Shown: piece by piece, positions 31,064 to 37,913 of the stretch | Numbering within the stretch: the first letter of the stretch is position 1 | How the letters are laid out: each line of letters opens with the position of its first letter | Source: a virus | Length of the DNA stretch: 40,916 nucleotides | Virus record (IMG/VR): IMGVR_UViG_3300022872_000004 | Coordinates: 1 to 40,916 of that record | Reading direction: 5' to 3' (one strand) | Made by a program: the position numbers and the translations under genes | The notes under the pieces: generated by a model | Database searches by the model: none | What the model was told of the DNA's origin: nothing | What the model saw: only the letters and a program-made list of their open reading frames with translations

Positions 31064-31906
31064 TCAGTATAGCATCGCTGATGGATCACCAGCACTACCA
31101 GCGCCGTTTCCATATGGCCGCGTGCGGTAGTCAATCTTTTGACGGTCTCGCGTCACTTGTTGCTTCAATTTTAGCAGACTTTGAGCCGCCGATAGCTTTG
31201 CGTCCGCAAGGGCATCGCCGCCAAGACGCGCAGCATACCTTACGGAAATCTTGTCCGCAATTGCCTCTTGACTATCCATGACGGGGACATAGGTCGTTGA
31301 CCAATCAATGCTCGAACTGGCTAAATCAGCATAAGTGGCAATATAGCGAAGGCGAATGTCCTTTGTCAGTGTAGCGCCATTCATCCAGATAGAGTCTGTG
31401 CGCCATTCCCACTCGCCGAGGCATGAGGTCTGCATACGAGGGCACAATGCCCCACTTGCTTGGTGCATCTGTTCAAAAGGATTTGGGCTGCTGGCTTCTC
31501 TCTCCCACATCTCAAGAGGAAGGATCATGTCCGATGGGAGAGACACATTCCCAGAATTCGTCCATGAAGTCTGCGTCTCAAGACCATCGAAATATCCGTC
31601 GAAGGTAAGTGCGACCTGGATAGCAGGGTTCACAACACCCACGCCGAGGGTAGAGTTAATCGGGGGCATGTTCAGAACAAGATAGTTGTCCTTGATGAGT
31701 GTCGGCTGGCCCATGATTCTGGTATCGCGGTAGGTGTCTCGGATTGCCGAATTCATCAGGTTCTGCAACGTCACGCTGGAGTCAGTAAGAATTTGCCCCT
31801 CACCGGCAGTTCCTGTGGCTCCAGCCTGATCGTCATTCACTATTGTACGAACGAGGTTGGCGATTGTTTCCAGAGAAGGATAGTTTGTCAGCCCAGTAAT
31901 CGCCAT
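31064..31906 (-). CDS. probable head-tail adaptor
   Basis: A 280-residue protein with AAGGAG six bases before the ATG. It begins with a helical region (TIANLVRTIVNDDQAG), has NSAIRDTYRDTRIMG and a later helical end (SQEAIADKISVRYAARLGGDA and KLSAAQSLLKLKQQVTRDRQ). The helix-rich ends with beta middle and its place between capsid and giant tail genes fit podovirus adaptors (P22 gp4/T7 gp11 position). The match is by order and composition. Confidence 0.65.
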   Translation of the reverse strand: MAITGLTNYPSLETIANLVRTIVNDDQAGATGTAGEGQILTDSSVTLQNLMNSAIRDTYRDTRIMGQPTLIKDNYLVLNMPPINSTLGVGVVNPAIQVALTFDGYFDGLETQTSWTNSGNVSLPSDMILPLEMWEREASSPNPFEQMHQASGALCPRMQTSCLGEWEWRTDSIWMNGATLTKDIRLRYIATYADLASSSIDWSTTYVPVMDSQEAIADKISVRYAARLGGDALADAKLSAAQSLLKLKQQVTRDRQKIDYRTRPYGNGAGSAGDPSAMLY

Positions 31907-31924
31907 ATCTCACTCCTTGAAGCA

Positions 31925-32003
31925 TCTAGGGACTCCGCAACATCTGAGAATGGCCGGAGACCGTTGGTTATCTCACCGTTGAATGACGCGCTCGGCCCCT
32001 AGA
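31925..32003 (-). promoter_or_regulatory. structured intergenic leader
   Basis: The 100 bases before the adaptor gene hold no ORF but can fold: TCTAGGG at 31925 pairs with CCCTAGA at 31997, enclosing CTCCG/CGGAG (31933/31955). It is the longest ORF-free gap in the head cassette. It may be a processing site or a translational control region. Confidence 0.4.
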
Positions 32004-32006
32004 AGA

Positions 32007-32771
32007 TTAAACTTGCTCTTCAGCAGCCTTGCGGCCACCGGTTTGCTGATTGATCCAGCGTTCAAACTTCTTCTCTTCCTGCGGCGCATGGCAGTAACGG
32101 CAGATGATCGCCTCATGCTGAATAAATTCACCGCAAGCCAAGCAGCGCTTCTTTCCACCCTCCTTCGGGACAAGATTCGACCGATAGTAGGAGGTGGACT
32201 GTCCAAAATACTTGGCAGCGGCGCGGCTGATATCCGTGGCAGCATCGAGAGCATTCTCTGGGTTCTTAGCTTCGATTCGCGCCATCCGATCAAGCTCTTT
32301 GCGGTACGTTTCTCCCATGCGGAACTTCGCCGCTTCTAACTCCTGCTTGAGAGGCGGGTTATGCTCACTCCAAAATACGCCATAGTCATTGAGATTTGCG
32401 CCTTGGTTCAGCGTATCGTTTGTCGTCCAATTTTGGTCAACACCAGGGTTCTGGGGTGACAGCATAACCGTGGCTTCACGATGACCATCGACATAATCAA
32501 TCTTTCGTGCCCCGTTTTGGTCATAATCAGTTTGGGGAAAGGGATGCTCAATTTGTCCCGCAAGTGCGTACTCTTTTTTGTCGGGGCATTTAACAATCGT
32601 CAGATGGGGATGGTTGGGGGCGCGGAACTCATGGAATTCAAGCCCGGAAACGTTGTAGATGTAGATAGGAATGGCCTTCGCGCCGAAAGTTGGCGAGATA
32701 TTACTGATTACAGAAGGGAACACCTTTTCGTTTTCAGAAAGGCTTTTAGGCGACAGATAGGTTTCAGGCAT
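32007..32771 (-). CDS. hypothetical protein with C-terminal zinc ribbon
   Basis: A 254-residue protein with GGGAGA before the ATG, overlapping the upstream stop. The N-terminal 110 residues are beta-rich (PIYIYNVSGLEFHEFRAPN). The middle is helical (ELEAAKFRMGETYRKELDRMARIEA). Near the C-terminus RCLACGEFIQHEAIICRYCHAP forms a double CxxC zinc ribbon. It may be a head completion or assembly factor. The family is not recognised. Confidence 0.65.
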   Translation of the reverse strand: MPETYLSPKSLSENEKVFPSVISNISPTFGAKAIPIYIYNVSGLEFHEFRAPNHPHLTIVKCPDKKEYALAGQIEHPFPQTDYDQNGARKIDYVDGHREATVMLSPQNPGVDQNWTTNDTLNQGANLNDYGVFWSEHNPPLKQELEAAKFRMGETYRKELDRMARIEAKNPENALDAATDISRAAAKYFGQSTSYYRSNLVPKEGGKKRCLACGEFIQHEAIICRYCHAPQEEKKFERWINQQTGGRKAAEEQV

Positions 32772-33486
32772 TTTGTAGTCTCCCTTGCGATTGGAAGAAC
32801 TTGTCGCGCTGCAACTTCATTACTAAAGCGGCGTTAAAGCTCTTTTCGATTGATCTTTGCTTATCCTCAAGCCACGCGGTGGAGGCAAGCGTTGATTTCC
32901 GATGAATATCGCGCCATAAGTCGTCAAATTCCTTAGCGCGTTCATCGTCTTCTCTTTCTTCCTCATCCTTCATAAACTTCATTTTGGCCTGTACAGATAC
33001 GGCCATAGAAGCCTTGATGATAGGAACCATCATTTCAACAATTTCTGTCGAAAGTGGGAATGCGTCAATAGACATTTGACCCTGCACAAATGTTTTGGCC
33101 AAGAGGTTCAATGCAATTTCATAATGACCATGGTACGGATATTCGCCAAGGATTTGTAACCCAGTTCCGGGATCGCGGTTTTCTTCATAGTATGAAACGT
33201 CCGACTGGGATGGGAGATGCGGCATATCAAGGCTTTTCCCTGCATCAATCCACTGCATCAGCATCCAGTGCGGAAGCCCATCGCCCTTATAGACTTCCCA
33301 GTAGCCCACGAAGGCTCCGTCGTCATCGCTATTCTTTCCCCCACGCCAAGTTGTCTCTGTCTGCGCCCAAACGAGCTTGAAGTTCGGCTTACGGTATCTG
33401 TTCAGGCCACCAACCTGCGTAATGCGCCGCTGGAAGTGGTCTGGGCACCGTAGCCGTTCTGGGGAGCAACTATGCGCTAGCTGCAC
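32764..33486 (-). CDS. hypothetical late protein (GTG start)
   Basis: A 240-residue protein starting at GTG, with GAGGGAG six bases upstream and a 17-base overlap with the GroES-like gene. The centre is aromatic and acidic (GYWEVYKGDGLPHWMLMQWID), followed by helices and a strongly charged region (EEEREDDERAKEFDDLWRDIH). Position beside capsid genes suggests an assembly or scaffold-associated role. No family is recognised. Confidence 0.62.
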   Translation of the reverse strand: MQLAHSCSPERLRCPDHFQRRITQVGGLNRYRKPNFKLVWAQTETTWRGGKNSDDDGAFVGYWEVYKGDGLPHWMLMQWIDAGKSLDMPHLPSQSDVSYYEENRDPGTGLQILGEYPYHGHYEIALNLLAKTFVQGQMSIDAFPLSTEIVEMMVPIIKASMAVSVQAKMKFMKDEEEREDDERAKEFDDLWRDIHRKSTLASTAWLEDKQRSIEKSFNAALVMKLQRDKFFQSQGRLQNA

Positions 33487-33913
33487 TGTTCTCTCCCTCG
33501 AAGTGGACCTTTTCGATGAGCTTCAAGTCAAAGACAGAGACCAGGGAGAATTCCTTGCCATCGCGGGCAACGTCCTCGGCTTGGAAGTTCCCAAAAGTCA
33601 CTACGTCGCCAGGGCGAACAATGTCTGCCGTGGGGAATGTCTTGCCATCGACGATATAGAAGTCGGACACAGCGATGACGACTCCCTGGTTCGGCTTCTT
33701 TACCACAGTTTCGGGGATGAAGAACTTCGTCCCGTTCCAAGTCGTCTCTGCTTCCTTGCGGGCAACTAGAACATAGTCGAATCGCGGGCGAGGGTCTTCA
33801 TAAACTCTCTCTGCGGAAAGAATGATCGGTGATTTTGGAGTGACAAGCGACACTCCATTTTCACCTGCCTTGCGTTTGTCAACAATCTCAAACGGTTCGT
33901 GCTGCTTAGTCAT
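33470..33913 (-). CDS. GroES-like co-chaperonin
   Basis: A 147-residue protein; the ATG at 33913 has GGAG six bases upstream. Residues 45-136 follow the Cpn10 order: FDYVLVARKEAETTWNG, then FFIPE, then NQGVVIAVSDFYIVDG, then VRPGDVVTFGNFQAEDV, DGKEFSLVSVFDLKLIE. RKEAET closely matches the RKEVET of E. coli GroES. The mobile loop that contacts GroEL (about residues 57-68) differs and has FFI in place of IVL. A 44-residue N-terminal extension is unusual. Directly behind the capsid gene, it probably helps host GroEL fold the capsid protein, like T4 gp31; this is inference. Confidence 0.8.
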   Translation of the reverse strand: MTKQHEPFEIVDKRKAGENGVSLVTPKSPIILSAERVYEDPRPRFDYVLVARKEAETTWNGTKFFIPETVVKKPNQGVVIAVSDFYIVDGKTFPTADIVRPGDVVTFGNFQAEDVARDGKEFSLVSVFDLKLIEKVHFEGENSAASA

Positions 33914-33966
33914 ATTAGTCTCCATGTAGGAGGGGACCATGCTGGTTTGCACAGTCCCCGTTGTGG

Positions 33967-35292
33967 TTAGATAGTAGCCTGAGCCGCGTTATAGGTGAAA
34001 AGCTGGTGTTTCGGAGCCGTGCAGACCATATTGAAGCTGGTCTCATACACGAACTGCGAACTCGTTAGCCATCCGTTACCTGAAGGGTCAGGGACCGGCA
34101 TTACGGTATTGCCACCGGCAAAATCGAACAACTGCAACGGGACCAACTCGCAGATGTTCCATTCCTTCGTCAGGATAAGGTCCAAACGTCCTTTAGGCTG
34201 GACAGTGCTTACGGTAGCGTCACGACCGCCAAAAGTGGTCTGGAAATACTTCTTGGAAACATCGGGGACAGTTCCGGTGTTGCCAGAGCTATTGGACTGC
34301 TGGAAAATCATCTGCTTGTTGTAGTAATTGGTCTGGGCAATCGCTACCGCCTGATCTTCTGGAATGATGTAAATACCAGAATCCTTTGTCTGGTTATCAA
34401 TACCCATCGCACGATCAAGCAACGCCTCAATACGAGACGAAAGAGATGCCGTCACGGAGCCGCCATTCAAATTGATAGAAGGCGACGTAATACGGTTCGG
34501 AAATTCCTGACGATTTATGCCAGCGAGAGTTCCGGTCGTAGCGTTGTTCACCCACGCGGTAGTTCCATAGACGCCCTGTCCGACTGCGCCAGAAGCACCC
34601 GCGATCATGATGTAATCGCCAACAGCGGTTGAGGCGGGAAGCGCGGTAGAGAAGAACAAAGTTTCGGATGCCGGGTCATTGACCGAAACCGTAGCAGTAC
34701 CGCGAACGGTTCCGCCTTCAGACGGAAAAATCTGAACAATCTGGTTGTCCGTAAAAGCCATGGCGCGAACGCCGGTAATGTAACTGGTGTAGTTGCCAGT
34801 GCCCGAACTAGACGAGACAGTCCCGGTAGTCGGAATCTGCGTGATAGCGCCCGAAGAGTCACCATACATGATGCCTTCGAGGCCAGCCATGGCAGAGTCC
34901 AGAGAGTTCTTCAACTCTTCTGCCTTCAGACTGACCAAACCGCGTTTCTTGCCATTTACGGCAAGCTGGGACAAATGGCTTTGCTCATTGACCGCATAAT
35001 GCCATACAGGCGAAACTACAAAGTCGCGCCAAATAGACATATTGCCACGGCCCAGAGAATCGCCATTGCCAGTACCCTGCGCAATAGCAGAACCGCCCTG
35101 GACGCGGAACGGAACGCGGAAAGACGGACGCTGTGTGCCACCACCTAGGGTGCTCACAGAAGTTGGAATAGTTGTGAATCGATCTTTTGCAAGAGCATAA
35201 AACGTCTTGCTATGGGGAATCAACGAGGGAATTTCAGTCGCGAAGGCTTCAATTTCTACGGATTCGACAGCAGCTTCTGTGCCGATTGCCAT
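33967..35292 (-). CDS. major capsid protein (HK97-type expected)
   Basis: A 441-residue protein with GGGGAGAAC before the ATG. Length, Ala/Gly/Thr-rich composition, and a place after portal and scaffold identify it as the major capsid protein. Internal segments such as VSPVWHYAVNEQSHLSQLAVNGKKRG, read in parts, and the C-terminal LILTKEWNICELVPLQLFDFAGGNTVMPV region fit phage capsid proteins. A Gly/Ser/Thr-rich middle (residues 145-265) may be an inserted domain. The fold is inferred, not proven. Confidence 0.8.
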   Translation of the reverse strand: MAIGTEAAVESVEIEAFATEIPSLIPHSKTFYALAKDRFTTIPTSVSTLGGGTQRPSFRVPFRVQGGSAIAQGTGNGDSLGRGNMSIWRDFVVSPVWHYAVNEQSHLSQLAVNGKKRGLVSLKAEELKNSLDSAMAGLEGIMYGDSSGAITQIPTTGTVSSSSGTGNYTSYITGVRAMAFTDNQIVQIFPSEGGTVRGTATVSVNDPASETLFFSTALPASTAVGDYIMIAGASGAVGQGVYGTTAWVNNATTGTLAGINRQEFPNRITSPSINLNGGSVTASLSSRIEALLDRAMGIDNQTKDSGIYIIPEDQAVAIAQTNYYNKQMIFQQSNSSGNTGTVPDVSKKYFQTTFGGRDATVSTVQPKGRLDLILTKEWNICELVPLQLFDFAGGNTVMPVPDPSGNGWLTSSQFVYETSFNMVCTAPKHQLFTYNAAQATI

Positions 35293-35310
35293 GATAAGTT
35301 CTCCCCTGGC

Positions 35311-35437
35311 CTAAGCCAGCATTAAATATTTGGTCTCGTTTACACGCTTGCGGAGAACTTCTAGTTTTCTATCACGACGAATGTCGAACGCCGATAACGC
35401 TATGGTATTAGCTGGCCATAGGCAGGGGTGAAGTTCA
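35311..35437 (-). pseudogene. possible small gene broken by a frameshift
   Basis: An ATG overlapping the T5orf172-type gene's TGA (ATGA) reads MNFTPAYGQLIP and stops. A -1 shift at CTAAT gives NTIALSAFDIRRDRKLEVLR and continues KRVNETKYLMLA to TAG at 35311. Together they make a plausible protein of about 42 residues. It may be a frameshifted gene, a programmed shift, or a remnant left by the endonuclease insertion. Confidence 0.3.
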
Positions 35438-35971
35438 TCTATAAGGATTATATATCTTCTCTGGTATTTTGCAAATTCCTTCTCGAATAGTCTTGGCAAC
35501 ATAGGACCTACCAATTTTCTTGTTCTCGCGGGTGGGCTCCAGATCATTATCTTCGATATATTTCATGACTTTTACCATAAATTCTTTGCTGAGCTTCCGC
35601 CTCTCTCCCTTGAACCCATCAACAATGATTTCGGATTCGATGTTGCTGAAATTCTGGTCTGCCTTTGGAATGAATACTGAACTTCTCTTGGTTGGCGACG
35701 TGATAACGTCGGCGATTTCCTCCCAAGTAAAGGAAAACCATTCTCCATTGATCTTCTTCTTCCAGTATTTTTCATGTAGTTCATGCTCAAGGAAGAGAGG
35801 ATTTGGAGTCATCCATAATCCGTAAATTTGTATTTTGAATGGGAGCAAAATTCCAAGATGCTTTACCCGAATACTTGGGTCATTGGCCTTACCAATTTTG
35901 TACCAGCCGAAGCGCCTAGAACCGATTAAATATACATATCCGTTGTATGATGGGTTAGATGGGGATTGCAT
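35435..35971 (-). CDS. T5orf172/GIY-YIG-type DNA endonuclease-like protein
   Basis: A 178-residue protein. GYVYLIGSRRFGWYKIGKA, then RVKHLGI, and LEHELHEKYWKKKINGEWFSF match the T5orf172/MUG113 GIY-YIG-like family, often free-standing mobile endonucleases. The C-terminal half is basic and helical. It separates scaffold from capsid genes, a typical insertion place. Its ribosome site is held in a hairpin. Confidence 0.82.
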   Translation of the reverse strand: MQSPSNPSYNGYVYLIGSRRFGWYKIGKANDPSIRVKHLGILLPFKIQIYGLWMTPNPLFLEHELHEKYWKKKINGEWFSFTWEEIADVITSPTKRSSVFIPKADQNFSNIESEIIVDGFKGERRKLSKEFMVKVMKYIEDNDLEPTRENKKIGRSYVAKTIREGICKIPEKIYNPYR

Positions 35972-35987
35972 TCAGGCTTCCTCCTGA
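35972..35987 (-). promoter_or_regulatory. hairpin holding the endonuclease ribosome site
   Basis: On the minus strand TCAGG-AGGAAG-CCTGA is followed directly by the ATG. The Shine-Dalgarno AGGAGG is partly in the stem and partly in the loop. This could limit translation, as known for T4 homing endonuclease genes. Confidence 0.5.
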
Positions 35988-36048
35988 GTGAAAACTATGG
36001 TGCTTGAACACCAACAATCCCCATGCTAACACATTATTTACATGTCTA

Positions 36049-37293
36049 CTAACCACGCCATGCAACAAATTTTCCAGACTTCAAATATGCACGGCCTTTA
36101 ATCAGGTTCATATCTGCATCCGGCTTGCTCCAGTCGATATCGGCATCTGCCGGACGTGCACTGACGCGTAATGGGCCACCGCTAGGAGAAGTCTTCGGTC
36201 CGCCAGCCTTCGGCAAACCAGTTGTCATCTTGCGCCCACCCTTCAGCGGGCCAAATACCTTTTCACACTCCTTCAGCGTGCCGAATGCCTCGACCTTGAC
36301 GCGCCGATTGAACTCGTCAGAGATGTATTTTGCCACCGACTGCGATGTACGGCCCTTTGCCTTTACGCGAATGTCCACCTGCTTCTTGTGCGTGGAGTCT
36401 TCGTCCATCTGTCCTTTGACTTTATTGAACAGATTCGACCAGAACAGCTTTTTCTGGTCATCATTCAGGCCATACTGCTTGGTGTACTTGTCAACTTCCC
36501 CATTGATTACTGGAAGAGAGAGATGGTCGATGTGCATACGAACGCCATCGTTGAAAGTCTCTTCGCGCTCCTTGTTCAGAGTCTCGCGTTCCTTTTCAAA
36601 CGGCTTTGTCGTCTGCGCCGAAGTGTTGCTCTGGAGCGCCTGTTTCGATGTGGTGATCTGCCCCTGAAGATACTGCGAAATCTGCTTGAGAGTCTCATCC
36701 TTGCGGGCAGGGTCAGTTTCGCGAAGAGCCATGTCGATATAAGACGGGATATTCGACTGCTCGATCATCTGGATAGCATATGGGCCAATGGCCTTTTGGA
36801 ACTCTTGCGGATTCTGCGCCGCAACACGCTCCAGATATGCCGAGGCCAACTGGACTGCCTGTTGTGGGTAGTCCTTGAAGAACGAGTCAAGAACCGACGG
36901 GTCACCAGCCTCTAGGCCAGTTTCCTGGGTATCGTATTCCTGCACCCGTGCCTGAAGAGTTGACGCACCGTCTACGCCGCCAATGGCCTCAATCAGGTTC
37001 TTGGCCGTCTGTGCCTCTTCCACGGTGGGGAACTGAGCCTTATAAGCCTGTTCGCGGTAGTACGAGTTGCCGAGTTCCTTGAGCGTGCCAGCCTGTTCGG
37101 GAGAAGCCTCAGAAGCCGCCTTCAGCGCGGCGCGGATGTTCTTCGGGCCAGTACCTACCTGTTCGCTCTCAGTTCCTTCTGTGGGTTCCTGCCCTTCATC
37201 ACCAGTCGGTTCAACGAGTTCTTCGACTTGTTCCTGTCCGCCTTCGACAGGTTCTTCCTGGGTTCCGAGGTCAAGCGTTTCTTCGCCGTCCAT
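36049..37293 (-). CDS. capsid scaffold-like protein
   Basis: A 414-residue protein with AGGAG five bases before the ATG. The first 45 residues are extremely acidic (EEPVEGGQEQVEELVEPT). The middle is helical (PEQAGTLKELGNSYYREQA, then LKQISQYLQGQITTSKQALQ), and the C-terminal part is basic. The acidic-then-helical-then-basic order and position between portal and capsid genes fit an assembly scaffold. The endonuclease gene follows. Confidence 0.72.
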   Translation of the reverse strand: MDGEETLDLGTQEEPVEGGQEQVEELVEPTGDEGQEPTEGTESEQVGTGPKNIRAALKAASEASPEQAGTLKELGNSYYREQAYKAQFPTVEEAQTAKNLIEAIGGVDGASTLQARVQEYDTQETGLEAGDPSVLDSFFKDYPQQAVQLASAYLERVAAQNPQEFQKAIGPYAIQMIEQSNIPSYIDMALRETDPARKDETLKQISQYLQGQITTSKQALQSNTSAQTTKPFEKERETLNKEREETFNDGVRMHIDHLSLPVINGEVDKYTKQYGLNDDQKKLFWSNLFNKVKGQMDEDSTHKKQVDIRVKAKGRTSQSVAKYISDEFNRRVKVEAFGTLKECEKVFGPLKGGRKMTTGLPKAGGPKTSPSGGPLRVSARPADADIDWSKPDADMNLIKGRAYLKSGKFVAWRG

Positions 37294-37301
37294 GAGGTCT
37301 C

Positions 37302-37913
37302 CTATGCCTTGCCCAATATGGCAGGTCTTGTCATTCCGAATACCGGTTTGACCCGATGATTCGTACCGTCAAAGTAAACCGCCAGAACGCCACCCGGCTT
37401 GACTATCTCTGTTTTGTACGGGTCAACGTCAATATCCTCTGTGAATTTCACCAAACTTGTCATCACGCTTGAATGTGTCACAAAAGCAGTGAGTCTACGC
37501 TTGGACATTTCAAACGCGGCCTTCCAGAAGGCAAACTGCCGATCGTCAAAGGAGCAAAGGCTTTCTCCGTCTGGAATCTTCACCTCTGGGTTATTGATGA
37601 ACAGCTTGAGGGCTTCATAGTTCTCGTCCCTCGGCATTCCGCAGAAGATTCCCATGTTCCAGGGGAAAAGCCCTCTCGTCTGTGAAGGGATCAATCCATG
37701 GGGCTTTGCCACAACATGCGCCGTCTGAAATGCTCGTAAGAGCGGAGAGCAAACCACCTGCTTGATCGGTTTGTCTTTCATGAAATCCGCCGTCTCGCCT
37801 ACCTGCTTGAACCCATTGGCGTCCAGAGTCCCATCATTCCAACTACGGAAAACAGGAACGGTATTGGCGGAAGTTTCACCATGCCGGATCACATAACAGA
37901 CGAGCTTATCCAT
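37302..37913 (-). CDS. histidine phosphatase superfamily protein
   Basis: A 203-residue protein whose ATG shares a base with the portal's TAA (TAATG). VIRHGETSANT has the catalytic Arg10-His11-Gly12 core; CSPLLRAFQTA supplies Arg60; VTHSSVM supplies His147. PDGESLCSF also fits. The usual acid/base Glu region (LFPWNMGIFCG) has Pro instead. Such enzymes remove phosphate from proteins, sugars or nucleotides. An uncommon gene in the place where many phages carry a head protease. The substrate is unknown. Confidence 0.85.
   Translation of the reverse strand: MDKLVCYVIRHGETSANTVPVFRSWNDGTLDANGFKQVGETADFMKDKPIKQVVCSPLLRAFQTAHVVAKPHGLIPSQTRGLFPWNMGIFCGMPRDENYEALKLFINNPEVKIPDGESLCSFDDRQFAFWKAAFEMSKRRLTAFVTHSSVMTSLVKFTEDIDVDPYKTEIVKPGGVLAVYFDGTNHRVKPVFGMTRPAILGKA

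Noticed and set aside
37302-37913. head maturation protease in the usual place
   Set aside because: The protein has clear RHG phosphatase motifs and no Ser/His protease motif.
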